64,000 nucleotides of DNA from Anabaena minutissima FACHB-250 (GCF_014697125.1 NZ_JACJRG010000020.1:55084-119083); one strand, 5' to 3'. Positions 34,746 through 43,808 are shown, counted from the stretch's first letter. Numbers and translations: made by a program. Notes: a model not told the origin generated them from the sequence alone.

Positions 34746-35630
34746 CTAATTTGGTTCTTCCATTGGTCTACCTTTAGGTGTTGGTAGAAGTGGACGACGG
34801 TCATCATAAGGCATGGGAATGTACTGAACAGTAGGTCTTCCACCTTGTGGTTGTGGATACAAATCCATTAGTTCATATATGGAACGGGGCAGCCCTACAG
34901 TTATGGGCAGCCCCATTTCTGTAGCTTCTTCAACGGTGATGGGGTAGTCGTGAGTAACGCGTCCAGTGGTTAAGGCTTCAATTATTGGTTCGATATCTTC
35001 AGGCTTAACTTTTTGTCTGGGTATATTATCTTTAAGCAGAGTCCGCACAAAGCGTTGTACCTGTTGAATAGCTTTACCGGCTAGGTCTGCCATAATTAGT
35101 GTTTGGTCGTCAACCTCACTAATGGGTTTATCTTCAACGACTTTGAGAATAGTGGCGGCTGGGTAGTTACCAAGTTGGGGATCAACAGGCCCTAAGACAG
35201 CGTTGGCATCCATGACAATTTCATCGGCGGCGAGAGCGAGCATTGTACCGCCACTCATTGCGTAGTGAGGGACAAACACACTGACTTTTGATGGATGACG
35301 AATTAATGCTCTAGCGATTTGTTCAGTAGCCAATACTAAACCGCCAGGAGTGTGCAGAATTAAATCTATGGGAACATCAGGGGGCGTGAGGCGAATTGCC
35401 CGCAGGATTTGTTCTGAGTCTTCAATGGTGATGTAACGGGAAATGGGAATACCTAGCAAACTGATGGACTCTTGGCGGTGTATTAATAAAATCACACGGC
35501 TGTTGCGTTGTTGTTGAAATTCGTGCAAAGCGCGAAAGCGTCGATATTCCATTTGGCGTTTCTGCCAGATGGGTTGTAAGGAAGAAAGAAGCAGGAAAAT
35601 CCAGAATAAATCCCCGATACCAAAGCCCAT
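34746..35630 (-). CDS. SDH-type (ClpP/crotonase-fold) membrane serine protease
   Basis: A 294-residue protein of the serine dehydrogenase proteinase family (SDH_sah), related to SppA and ClpP. It starts with one membrane helix (GIGDLFWIFLLLSSLQPIW), then a basic segment, then the protease fold: the oxyanion-side loop LHTPGGLVLATEQIA and the likely nucleophile Ser in HYAMSGGTMLALAADEIV, followed by DANAVLGPVDPQLG. The tail is Pro/Arg-rich. It would cleave membrane-associated peptides at the cytoplasmic face. It is convergent with the repeat-tail protein, with 12 bp between stops. Confidence 0.85.
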   Translation of the reverse strand: MGFGIGDLFWIFLLLSSLQPIWQKRQMEYRRFRALHEFQQQRNSRVILLIHRQESISLLGIPISRYITIEDSEQILRAIRLTPPDVPIDLILHTPGGLVLATEQIARALIRHPSKVSVFVPHYAMSGGTMLALAADEIVMDANAVLGPVDPQLGNYPAATILKVVEDKPISEVDDQTLIMADLAGKAIQQVQRFVRTLLKDNIPRQKVKPEDIEPIIEALTTGRVTHDYPITVEEATEMGLPITVGLPRSIYELMDLYPQPQGGRPTVQYIPMPYDDRRPLLPTPKGRPMEEPN

Positions 35631-35712
35631 AGGTTAGGTCAAAAATTACAACATAGTTATAATTTTGACAAGTTTTGAGCGATCGCATTTCTATCTACGG
35701 GTTAATCTCTCA

Positions 35713-36513
35713 TTAAACCAACTCATCAGGATTCACCCCTAGTTGCCGCAGACGTTCCGCCAGTTGTTCGGCTTTTCTTTTGGCTTGTTCAGCTTCCTGT
35801 TCAGCAATTATTGCTCGTTCGGTAGCTACAACAACTTCCTCTGTAGGTTCAGGAATCAATTCTCCTGTTAAGGTGAACCAACGTAGCCACAACCTGTCAA
35901 TATCTTGAAAAGCTCCTTGCCATAGACCTAAACTTAAACCTAACTCTGGCATGAGTACGCGTCCCTGAGTTAAATTTATTGGTTCATAATGACCACCGAC
36001 TAACTGAAATGCTCTCAGTTCATTGGTGTAGCGACTAAACACAATATAGTAAGGGACTCGCAGAATTTGTTCGTAAACTTCCCATTTACTAGGAGGTTTA
36101 TTTTTTACTTTGGGACTATTACCTAAATCTTCGCCCTCTGTACCTGGGGATAATAATTCGACTACGACAAAGGGATTTGCTGGTTCTTGCCAAGTCACAT
36201 AACTTAACCGCAAATCTTCACCTTTGTAGAGTTTCTGTACTCCAACTACACCAAACCAATCGGGGCGTTTATACCATAATGGATGCTCAACGTCATAGTA
36301 GAGATTTAGGTCAGCCGCACTGTAAACTAATTCCGCATTCCAGTTAATGGGTTGAAAGGTTAAGTATAAAAGTAAGGGTTGTAAAAAGTGAAAATCGTCT
36401 GGCAAACCTGAGTCCTCTGGGTTGTCGCTAGGTAAATCATACATCGTGGGCAGGGTTTCCCACGGAGGACGCGGCGGCTCAGATTGGGGAATGTATCTAG
36501 GGAAGGTAGTCAT
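35713..36513 (-). CDS. Uma2-family (DUF820) nuclease-fold protein
   Basis: A 266-residue protein with the PD-(D/E)xK-like Uma2 core (SAADLNLYYDVEHPLWYKRP DW region, FVVVELLSPGTEGEDLG, YEQILRVPYYIVFSRYTNEL) and the frequent C-terminal coiled coil ending AERLRQLGVNPDELV. These proteins are highly expanded in cyanobacteria; many are intact but their role is not settled, possibly nuclease-related or mobile. A second, broken Uma2 gene lies at 40597-41197. Confidence 0.85.
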   Translation of the reverse strand: MTTFPRYIPQSEPPRPPWETLPTMYDLPSDNPEDSGLPDDFHFLQPLLLYLTFQPINWNAELVYSAADLNLYYDVEHPLWYKRPDWFGVVGVQKLYKGEDLRLSYVTWQEPANPFVVVELLSPGTEGEDLGNSPKVKNKPPSKWEVYEQILRVPYYIVFSRYTNELRAFQLVGGHYEPINLTQGRVLMPELGLSLGLWQGAFQDIDRLWLRWFTLTGELIPEPTEEVVVATERAIIAEQEAEQAKRKAEQLAERLRQLGVNPDELV

Positions 36514-36574
36514 AAGTGGAACTGCATAAATATTGATATTAGAGATGGAGTAGGAAGTAGGGGAAAGAGAGTTT

Positions 36575-36712
36575 TCAGCTATGAAAGTCCGTCACTAATC
36601 CTGGTTGAGTGTTGCCATGTTTACATATAACGCAAGCATTCCTAGCTTGCATATCTTGTGGTAAATCTGCTAATTCTTTTAAGAACTTTTTAGTATATTC
36701 AACTTTCCACAT
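36575..36712 (-). pseudogene. Chimeric remnant: RelE-type toxin N-terminus joined to a YgiT/MqsA-type zinc finger
   Basis: The 45-codon frame starts MWKVEYTKKFLKELADLPQD, which is the opening of a RelE/ParE-like toxin, and then continues as NACVICKHGNTQPGLV, which resembles the first zinc knuckle of YgiT-type antitoxins (CxxC followed by T-x-PG). It then stops. Neither domain is complete: the toxin lacks its beta-sheet core and the finger lacks its second CxxC. The ATG overlaps the end of the antitoxin remnant upstream (36699). I read this as the product of a deletion joining two toxin-antitoxin loci. Confidence 0.6.
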
Positions 36713-36881
36713 TATTTTGTTTTAATGATTGGTAATATTGCCAGGCTTCATCTTTAGTGAGACGTTCATCGTCTTCTGACTCTGCCATGAGTTTGATTAA
36801 GCCGTAATTTTCTAAGATTTCTTCCATTTTCTCAAAGTCAGCTATGGGAATTTGTACAGCAATAGGTTGCTGATTTTCGTT
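36699..36881 (-). pseudogene. Antitoxin remnant without start codon
   Basis: A frame open from a stop upstream codes NENQQPIAVQIPIADFEKME, then EEILENYGLIKLMAESEDDE and ends in QYYQSLKQNNVES. This is the C-terminal two-thirds of a typical small antitoxin whose gene overlaps the start of a RelE toxin. Its N-terminal part is missing: just upstream the DNA is the mazF-like gene in another frame, with the join near 36876-36890. Confidence 0.6.
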
Positions 36882-37131
36882 CTAATAGACGCTTTTCTAC
36901 TGTGTTTATCTTATGCAATCTCACTACCGAAGGACGCATTAAACCTGCTTGCTGCCATTCGATAATTTCAACATCAAAAGCAGTTTGAGTTATTTGACTG
37001 GTAATCCGCGCCACAATAACATCATCATCTCCTGTATCTAAAAGCAATAATACCGGACGCAGTTTGAATGTTACTGCATCAGAAAAAGGCAATTTGAGCA
37101 AAATAACTGAGCCAGATTGATAATTTTGCAT
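36838..37131 (-). pseudogene. MazF/PemK-like toxin with replaced C-terminus
   Basis: The first 86 residues are a good MazF-fold sequence (MQNYQSGSVILLKLPFSDAV, LRPVLLLLDTGDDDVIVARI, LMRPSVVRLHKINTVEKRLL) as found in cyanobacterial ribosome-independent mRNA interferases. After LLERK the natural ending is lost and replaced by out-of-frame antitoxin DNA (SATYCCTNSHS). The start is three bases after the stop that the upstream antitoxin would have had before its MITE insertion. Loss of the last helix probably abolishes or weakens activity, so I list it as a decayed gene, though the core fold is nearly complete. Confidence 0.65.
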
Positions 37132-37134
37132 TGC

Positions 37135-37467
37135 TTAAATCGTGTCGTAGATAGCATCATCTTCGCTGTAACCTTTCAATAATTGATCAGCTGCCAATAC
37201 GGTTCGGTTAACGTTATGGGTGGGTAGAGACGTTTCACTGCAACGTCTTTACAGGCATTATTATTTTGGCAACCTATCTTATCCGAACCGTATTGGATCA
37301 GCTGCCAGACGTTGCCAAGCGGCTTCCTCTTGTTCTTCTTCTGTGGGTTCATTGACGAGAATAATTACTTTTACCTGCTGATTATTTACTAACTGTTGCA
37401 AAATCGCATTTGGTAATTCTATTTTGCCTTCGGTAGTAACATTCGCTGGAAATTCGTATGCTTTCAT
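37135..37467 (-). pseudogene. MazE-like antitoxin split by a 103-bp element
   Basis: The 5' part (MKAYEFPANVTTEGKIELPN ... EEEQEEAAWQRLAAD) is a cyanobacterial antitoxin of the type paired with MazF. The frame then enters the inserted element and stops after PIRFG (37279). Removing the element and one copy of its target duplication restores the natural ending, D-QLLKGYSEDDAIYDTI, with stop at 37135-37137, three bases before the mazF-like start. So the insertion is downstream of an intact gene and has cut off about the last 20 residues. Confidence 0.75.
37194..37296. mobile_element. MITE, 103 bp, with 14-bp inverted ends and 8-bp target duplication
   Basis: Ends CCAATACGGTTCGG (37194-37207) and CCGAACCGTATTGG (37283-37296) are perfect inverted copies. 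ATCAGCTG flanks both sides (37186-37193 and 37297-37304), a direct target duplication. The inside holds a palindrome (GAGACGTTTC-ACTGCAACGTCT region) similar to a motif common in Nostoc DNA. There is no coding capacity, so it must have been mobilised in trans by a transposase recognising these ends. Confidence 0.9.
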
Positions 37468-37521
37468 GTTGTTTTTAATATTTGCAAGTTCTAATACTAT
37501 TTTGTCGCTGTTATTGCCAGA

Positions 37522-40224
37522 CTAGCTGCGTCGCCAAATTTTTATGTTTCCGCCAGCATCACAACTGGCTAATATATGTCCATCAGGACTAAAGGTAACG
37601 CAATTAAGTTCATCAGCATGATCTGAGAAGGTAGAAATTTCATGACCTGTATCGATTTGCCACAATTTGATTGTCTTGTCTTTACTACCACTAGCTAATA
37701 TTGTTCCATCTGGACTAAAAGTAATCCAATTAACTGGGCTGGAATGACCAGAGAGGGTGCGAATTAGTTGACCAGTAATTGGATTCCATAAATTAATTGT
37801 ATTGATGGTACTACTGCTACTGGCAAGGATACTGCCTTGATGGTTAAACGTAATACATTTAATAGATTCAGTATTGCGAATATTTTTATTTAATTGTGGG
37901 TTTTTAATGTAAGCCTGAAAGCTTAGTTTATATCTTTCTTCTGCATTTTCATTGATAGTACGAATTAACTCCGCTGTTTTCACGTTCCATAGTTTGATTG
38001 CTCCATCTATGCTACCACTAGCGAGAATCTGACTATCAGGACTAAAAGCAACATCACGCACTTCGTCAAAATGTCCAGCTATGTGATGAATACGTTTTCT
38101 CGTTTTTAGATTCCAAATTTGAATGCATTCCCAATCAGTAAAATTATTAACTGGGAAGGAAACGTATGTACGATATGCACTAGTAGCTAGAAATTCTCCG
38201 TTTGGACTTATAGCTATTGGAGCAGAAACGTGTCCCTGGCATTCCAGATTATGCAGTATTTCTCCTGTAGAAGAACTCCTAATTAAAATGGACTCATTAT
38301 AACTACCAATAGCAATAGTTTGACCATCAGGACTAAATGCAACATAGGAATATTCGTTATAACTACGCATATAACTACGCAGCAATTCTCCTGTCTTTAA
38401 ATCCCAAATCTTACTACTACCAGCAATTTTTTTTCCATCAGGGCTAATAGCAATAGATTTCACTTCTCCAAACCCATTCCGTTCAAGAGTAAACATTTCT
38501 CTACCATTACTGACTTGCCACAGTTTAATAGTCCTATCTTGACTTCCACTCACTAATACTCTTCCATCTCGGATAAAAGCAATACCCTCAATCCAGCGAG
38601 AATGACCGGAAAGGTTATAAACCTCTTTAGCAGTATTAACTTCCCAAAGTTTAATAGTATCGTCACTACTAGCACTAGCTAATATTTGTCCATCTGGACT
38701 AAAAGCAATGCAATTAATTCTGTTGGAATGACCAATTAAGGTGTGAATTTCTCTGATTTTGAGCTTTTGCAGCCAGTTAGTTGAAATTTCCCAAAGTTTA
38801 ATAGTATCGTCACTACTAGCACTAGCTAATATTTGCCCATTTGGGCTAAAAGCAATAGCCTTAATCGAGTGAGAATTAACGGAAAAAGTATAAACTTCTC
38901 TACCAGTATTTACGCCCCATAATCTGATAGTTTTGTCGCTACCAGCAGCTAATATTCGTCCATCTGGGCTAAAAGCAATAGCCTCAATCGAGTGAGAATG
39001 GCCGGAAAGGTTATAAATCTGTCTACCAGTAGTCACTTCCCAAAGTTTAATAGTCTTATTGTCACCAGCAGCTAATATTCGTCCATCTGGGCTAAAAGCA
39101 ATGCAATTAATTCTGCTGGAATGGCCGGAAAGAGTAAGAATTTCTTTACCAGTACTAAATTGAAACAATTTGATAATATTTTCACCACTTACACAGGCTA
39201 ATATTCTTCCGTCTTTACTAAAAGCAATGCACTTAATACTGTTGAGATTACTTGAGAAGTTGCGGATGAACTTGCCTGTTTGCAATTCCAACACATTAAT
39301 TCCTCTACCTGCAACTATTGCTAACATATTCTCATTAGGAGTAATTGCAAAAGTCCCAGAAATATCCGGTATTGTATGTATACATTCCCAGTTATTGGGA
39401 GTAGTAAATCCCAACAAATCGAACCATTCCTGCACCGACTGGGGACGAAACTTATAATTTAACGCCATCCCCCGCATAATTGCCTCATTCACCCTGTCGC
39501 TAACACTGGGGTTTAAATCCTTTGGTGGTTGCATGGTAAAGTTTTGCAGTCTAGCTGGTGCTGGCATTGGTAATTGCCCAGTCAGCAAAGAATATAGTGT
39601 GGCAGCTAAGGCGTAAACATCAATATATTCTCCCCGTTCTTCTATGGGTGCATACTGTTCCGGTGGTGCATAACCAGGGGTCAAGCTTTGTGTATGTTGT
39701 TGCACCGTACCAGAAATAAATTGTCTAGCCAGTCCAAAGTCAATGAGTACGGCTTCTGGTTTACCCGCACGCATCATAATATTACTTGGCTTTAAATCCC
39801 GATGCAGCAAGCCTTTTTCGTGAACCAGTATCAAAGCATCGCCAATTTGCCGAATATATTGCAGTGCTTCTGCTTCTGGTAATGCTCCCTTCTCGGTTAT
39901 CCGCTTATATAAATCTTCCCCTTGGATGTATTCCATCGCCATGCAAGGTAAATCACCATCATCAAAAACATTTTCTACTTCTACAATGTGGGGATGGCGA
40001 CATAAAGCCAGGCGTAATGCTTCTTCTTTGAAGTCTTGCTTGAGTTTAGTTTGATGCGGTTGGCAACGAGAATCATTGAGGATTTCTTCACGCAGGGTTT
40101 TAATTACCCGCAGTTGACCCTGTTTATTTTTCGCTAGGTAAGTGATACCTACTCCACCTCTACCTAATTGTCTCTCGATTATGTAGCGTCTGCCAAATAA
40201 CTGCTTCCCTGGATTCCACACCAT
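37522..40224 (-). CDS. Ser/Thr protein kinase with C-terminal WD40 repeats
   Basis: A 900-residue protein. Residues about 13-275 are a Hanks-type kinase: glycine loop GRGGVG (21-26), Lys42 in VIKTL, catalytic loop HRDLKPSN (141-148) and DFG at 162-164 with activation segment up to APPEQY. The rest is about a dozen WD40 repeats (consensus GHSxxINCIAFSPDGQILAS followed by DDTIKLWE). Neighbouring repeats share long identical runs, so the array is recently duplicated. There is no membrane helix, so it is probably cytoplasmic, with the propeller(s) binding partners. Such eukaryotic-type kinases are abundant in Nostoc. Upstream sits the decaying toxin-antitoxin cluster on the same strand. Confidence 0.93.
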   Translation of the reverse strand: MVWNPGKQLFGRRYIIERQLGRGGVGITYLAKNKQGQLRVIKTLREEILNDSRCQPHQTKLKQDFKEEALRLALCRHPHIVEVENVFDDGDLPCMAMEYIQGEDLYKRITEKGALPEAEALQYIRQIGDALILVHEKGLLHRDLKPSNIMMRAGKPEAVLIDFGLARQFISGTVQQHTQSLTPGYAPPEQYAPIEERGEYIDVYALAATLYSLLTGQLPMPAPARLQNFTMQPPKDLNPSVSDRVNEAIMRGMALNYKFRPQSVQEWFDLLGFTTPNNWECIHTIPDISGTFAITPNENMLAIVAGRGINVLELQTGKFIRNFSSNLNSIKCIAFSKDGRILACVSGENIIKLFQFSTGKEILTLSGHSSRINCIAFSPDGRILAAGDNKTIKLWEVTTGRQIYNLSGHSHSIEAIAFSPDGRILAAGSDKTIRLWGVNTGREVYTFSVNSHSIKAIAFSPNGQILASASSDDTIKLWEISTNWLQKLKIREIHTLIGHSNRINCIAFSPDGQILASASSDDTIKLWEVNTAKEVYNLSGHSRWIEGIAFIRDGRVLVSGSQDRTIKLWQVSNGREMFTLERNGFGEVKSIAISPDGKKIAGSSKIWDLKTGELLRSYMRSYNEYSYVAFSPDGQTIAIGSYNESILIRSSSTGEILHNLECQGHVSAPIAISPNGEFLATSAYRTYVSFPVNNFTDWECIQIWNLKTRKRIHHIAGHFDEVRDVAFSPDSQILASGSIDGAIKLWNVKTAELIRTINENAEERYKLSFQAYIKNPQLNKNIRNTESIKCITFNHQGSILASSSSTINTINLWNPITGQLIRTLSGHSSPVNWITFSPDGTILASGSKDKTIKLWQIDTGHEISTFSDHADELNCVTFSPDGHILASCDAGGNIKIWRRS

Positions 40225-40596
40225 AGGTCAAACCGTAGTTTTACTGATATTCTATTCTGGCATAGGCAAAACTTACTCTTGGGGGCAGGAAGATTTAGGT
40301 GCTAGGCTTGTAGTGTACCCCTGCGGGGAAGCAAGCTACGCGCAGAGAGAACTCCAGTTTTCAAAAAAGGACTAAAGTCCTTACTAAGAAGTGATTAGAT
40401 TGAAATGATCAATGTTGTAGCGATCGCTTGATGCAAAAATCTCGACAACTTTGGATAAAAGCAGGTTTTCATCCTCCACCAGAATATCCACGACAGGAAA
40501 AGTAGAGAGGTTGCGGTGTCCAAATCCCGGACTTTTGGGAAAAATCCGGGATCTAAGGTTTGGAGAGGGGTTTTCCAGATCCTGTGAAAAGTCAGT
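40225..40596. other. Intergenic region with decayed fragments
   Basis: Between the kinase and the broken Uma2 gene. It includes a GCGGGGAAGC/TACGCGCAGAG short repeat common in Nostoc (about 40318-40350). A minus-strand stretch reads VVDILVEDENLLLSKVVEIF up to a stop at about 40394, without start codon, suggesting the tail of a lost gene that I cannot name. Confidence 0.4.
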
Positions 40597-41197
40597 CTAA
40601 TCTTGCGGCTCAATACCTGCGGCGCGTAGTTGTGCTGCTAGCCTTTCGGCGCGTTGGCGTTCTTTTTCCACTAACTCTGAACCCCATAATAATAGTTGTC
40701 CGGTTTCATCCCACCAGCGTAACCAATTACCTGTGCGGTTTTCACGCGTACCTTGCCATACGCCAAGGTAGAGATTCATTTCGGCTATCCAGTAAGACAC
40801 ACTCGTAAAAAAACCATTTACCAGGGGGGTAAGTGGGTTTACTAGAATATTCGCTCCCATCTGTATCAGACAAAAACTCTATGACAATTACGGGGATGTC
40901 TCCCTCTAATTGAGGGATGTAACTGCGAGTTACTTCTTCTCTACTGACTTTGATGTTGGGAATATATCCCCAATCTGGGGCTTTAACGACAGTTTTACCA
41001 TTTAATGTGGCGCAAATACCATAATTTGTAGGTTTCAGGGCGTTGAGTGGCAGTTTTCCCGCTAGTTCCAGGCTTTGGGTGAGTGCTGCGACGAGAAATG
41101 GTTGGTTGATGTTGTCCACTGGATCGTCTGGTAGCTTGTAATCACGGGTAGCTTTTCCCAAGTGATTTGGTAGTTGGGGATGATGATGGCTGTCATA
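40597..41197 (-). pseudogene. Broken Uma2-family gene
   Basis: The ATG at 41197 opens MTAIIIPNYQITWEKLP and then loses frame after CTACCC; the family sequence continues in another frame (DYKLPDDPVDNINQPFLVAA ... VIVIEFLSDTDGSEYSSKPT) to FYECV, where it jumps directly to YWIAEMNLYLGVWQGTRENR in a third frame, ending AERLAAQLRAAGIEPQD. So there is one small indel near the 5' end (near 41147) and a deletion of roughly 30 codons near 40808. It is clearly no longer functional. Confidence 0.8.
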
Positions 41198-41252
41198 TTT
41201 ATTAGGGGTGTAGGAATGTAGGGGAAAAAATTATTTCTTCATACTTCTGTAA

Positions 41253-41276
41253 CCTGTCACCTGTCACCTGTCACCT
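41253..41276. repeat. STRR tract (heptamer CCTGTCA) just past radA
   Basis: Three tandem CCTGTCA heptamers plus a partial copy, ending five bases from the radA stop codon. The tract is identical to the one at 13392-13415. Confidence 0.85.
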
Positions 41277-41280
41277 ATTT

Positions 41281-42807
41281 CTATTCGTCTTCGTCTGGAT
41301 CTAAATCTTCGTCTGTCAATTCTTGATGGGGAATGGCGGCAATAATTGCATCTATGACTTTGGAGACTTGTAAAACTTCGATGTCAAAATCTGGAAATTT
41401 TTGACCTTTAGGAATAATCGCTCGTTTAAATCCTAGTTTAGCGGCTTCTTTTAACCTCAGTTCCATCTGAGAAACGGCTCGCACTTGTCCACCTAAGCCG
41501 ACTTCACCTATCAAGACTGTACCTGGATCAACGATGCGATCGCGGAAACTGGCGACGATCGCAATGGCAATACCTAAATCTACGGCTGGTTCTCCCACAT
41601 TTAACCCCCCAGCAGATGCAACGTAGGAATCTAGTTTCGACATGGGTATCCCGACGCGCTTTTCTAAGACGGCGAGAATCTGCACTAAGCGGTTATAATC
41701 TATACCTGTACCAGCGCGACGCGGTGAGGGGTAACTGGTGGGGCTAACTAAGGCTTGCAATTCTACGACAATGGGACGAGTCCCTTCGCAAGCCACGACA
41801 ATAGCTGTACCCGGTGAGGGATCGTCACGGTTGCCTAAAAATAACTCACTGGGGTTGAGGACTTGTTGCAGCCCATGTTCTACCATTTCAAAGATGCCGA
41901 TTTCATGGGTTGCACCGAAGCGGTTTTTGACTGTTCTTAATAATCTATGGGAGGCAAAGCGATCGCCTTCAAAATACAGTACCGTATCTACTAAGTGTTC
42001 TAAAACTTTCGGCCCGGCGATCGCCCCTTCTTTGGTGACGTGTCCCACTATTAACATTGTGATGTCTTCGTGTTTTGCCACTTTCATCAACGCCGCCGTA
42101 CATTCCCTGACCTGCGCTACTGAACCAGGTGCGGAGGTTAAAGCCGGAAAGAATACAGTTTGAATACTGTCAATCACTGTCACATTTGGTTTGAGAGAAT
42201 CTACTTCTTTCAAAATTTCCTCTAAGTCTGTTTCTGGCAAGACGTATAAATCTGCACCTATACCTTCAGGTGATACTGCTGCCAATGCTACTGCTTTTTC
42301 TTCTTCGGAATTTTCATCACTAACAACATTGAGCAGGTTTGTGACTCCTAAGCGAGAAGCTCTTAACTTAACTTGTTGTCCTGATTCTTCCCCAGAAACA
42401 TAGAGGATGCGGTATCTTTGAGCCAATTTATTGGATACTTGTAAAAGCAAAGTAGATTTACCAATACCCGGATCACCACCAATTAGCACCATCGAACCAG
42501 GTACTATTCCACCCCCAAGCACCCGATCCAATTCTTCATAACCAGACTCCCAACGGGTGAGTTGGCGATCGCTAATTTGGTCGAATGTTAGGGAAGCTCT
42601 TGGTTTTGCTGGTTTATTAACAGGTTTCCCATGGCCTTGTGCTGCGTGCCAAGCACTTACTCCCCCACTGGGTATATCTACTGAAGATTGAATGCTAATC
42701 TGTTCTTCTAGAGAGTTGTAAGTACCACAAGCTGCACACTTACCAAACCACTGGGGAGATTCTGCTCCACATTCGTTACAAATGTAAAAAGTTTTAGGCT
42801 TTGCCAT
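41281..42807 (-). CDS. radA: DNA repair protein RadA
   Basis: A 508-residue RecA-like ATPase and branch-migration helicase acting in recombinational repair. It shows the N-terminal zinc finger (CNECGAESPQWFGKCAACG), Walker A GGDPGIGKSTLL, Walker B VTVIDSIQTVF, the RadA-specific KNRFG motif in RTVKNRFGATHEIGIFEM, and the C-terminal Lon-like domain (YVASAGGLNVGEPAVDLGIA). The acidic tail (ELTDEDLDPDEDE) is slightly longer than in E. coli. An STRR tract lies immediately downstream. It is divergent from rpaB. Confidence 0.96.
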   Translation of the reverse strand: MAKPKTFYICNECGAESPQWFGKCAACGTYNSLEEQISIQSSVDIPSGGVSAWHAAQGHGKPVNKPAKPRASLTFDQISDRQLTRWESGYEELDRVLGGGIVPGSMVLIGGDPGIGKSTLLLQVSNKLAQRYRILYVSGEESGQQVKLRASRLGVTNLLNVVSDENSEEEKAVALAAVSPEGIGADLYVLPETDLEEILKEVDSLKPNVTVIDSIQTVFFPALTSAPGSVAQVRECTAALMKVAKHEDITMLIVGHVTKEGAIAGPKVLEHLVDTVLYFEGDRFASHRLLRTVKNRFGATHEIGIFEMVEHGLQQVLNPSELFLGNRDDPSPGTAIVVACEGTRPIVVELQALVSPTSYPSPRRAGTGIDYNRLVQILAVLEKRVGIPMSKLDSYVASAGGLNVGEPAVDLGIAIAIVASFRDRIVDPGTVLIGEVGLGGQVRAVSQMELRLKEAAKLGFKRAIIPKGQKFPDFDIEVLQVSKVIDAIIAAIPHQELTDEDLDPDEDE

Positions 42808-42984
42808 TCTTAAATATTAAATATTATTAAATATGTTAATTTTTCCTTAATTTCTGGTCTAATTAAAAATCCCATTAATAGAAGGATTTGCAGCTTTTTC
42901 CAAATCAATTGAGGGAATGATATCTTAATATTATGGTATTAAAAATTAATCATGAGAAATTTTAGTTAAGGAGCGTTGAGAAAC

Positions 42985-43713
42985 TTGGAAAGTCATAAAG
43001 AAAAAATTCTGGTAGTAGACGATGAAGCCAGCATTCGCCGGATTTTGGAAACGCGCCTTTCGATGATCGGCTACGATGTAGTCACAGCCGGCGATGGAGA
43101 AGAAGCATTAGAAACTTTTCGTAAGTCTGATCCTGACTTGGTAGTTTTGGATGTGATGATGCCAAAACTAGATGGTTATGGTGTCTGTCAAGAGTTACGT
43201 AAAGAATCAGACGTACCTATTATTATGTTAACAGCCTTGGGTGACGTAGCCGATCGCATCACCGGGTTAGAATTGGGTGCTGATGACTATGTAGTTAAAC
43301 CATTCTCTCCCAAAGAGCTAGAAGCACGGATTCGCTCAGTGCTACGACGAGTAGATAAAACCGGCGCATCTGGTATTCCCAGTTCGGGAGTGATTCATGT
43401 TGGGAATATCAAAATCGATACCAACAAGCGTCAAGTCTACAAAGGCGATGAGCGCATCAGATTGACAGGTATGGAATTTAGCCTTCTAGAATTGCTAGTC
43501 AGCCGTTCTGGAGAAGCCTTTTCCCGTTCGGAAATTCTGCAAGAGGTTTGGGGATATACACCAGAACGTCACGTAGATACCCGTGTAGTCGATGTACATA
43601 TTTCCCGCTTACGCGCAAAATTAGAAGATGACCCCAGTAACCCCGAATTGATTCTCACAGCACGAGGTACTGGCTATCTGTTTCAACGGATAATTGAACC
43701 TGGAGAGGAGTAG
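42985..43713 (+). CDS. rpaB: Response regulator RpaB (Ycf27, OmpR family)
   Basis: The essential cyanobacterial regulator that binds HLR1 sites and controls high-light and photosynthesis genes, with its kinase NblS/Hik33. The receiver domain has VVDDEASIRRIL and acceptor Asp56 in VVLDVMMPKLDGYG; the winged-helix DNA-binding domain has LTGMEFSLLELLVSRSGEAF, EVWGYTPERHVDTRVVDVHI and RGTGYLF. I choose the TTG at 42985: it gives MESHKEKILVVDDEAS, the usual RpaB start, and puts AAGGAG 11 bases upstream, while the TTG at 42976 would be only two bases from it. The gene is followed by an STRR and the CCB gene. Confidence 0.94.
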   Translation: MESHKEKILVVDDEASIRRILETRLSMIGYDVVTAGDGEEALETFRKSDPDLVVLDVMMPKLDGYGVCQELRKESDVPIIMLTALGDVADRITGLELGADDYVVKPFSPKELEARIRSVLRRVDKTGASGIPSSGVIHVGNIKIDTNKRQVYKGDERIRLTGMEFSLLELLVSRSGEAFSRSEILQEVWGYTPERHVDTRVVDVHISRLRAKLEDDPSNPELILTARGTGYLFQRIIEPGEE

Positions 43714-43722
43714 AGGTAAATT

Positions 43723-43805
43723 TGTTGACTGTTGACTGTTGACTGTTGACTGTTGACTAATGACAGTTAACTGTTAACTGTTGACTTTTAACTAATGACT
43801 AATGA
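43723..43805. repeat. STRR tract (GTTGACT / TAATGAC heptamers)
   Basis: Several tandem GTTGACT heptamers pass into GTTAACT and then TAATGAC/CAATGAC variants ending at the start of the CCB gene. The start region ATGACCAATGACTAAATCTG shows that the tract reaches the start codon itself. Confidence 0.85.
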
Positions 43806-43808
43806 CCA

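Noticed and set aside
40395..40613. 72-codon minus-strand frame
   Set aside because: It is not protein-like; another frame of the same strand shows a better but start-less remnant, so the DNA is treated as decayed.
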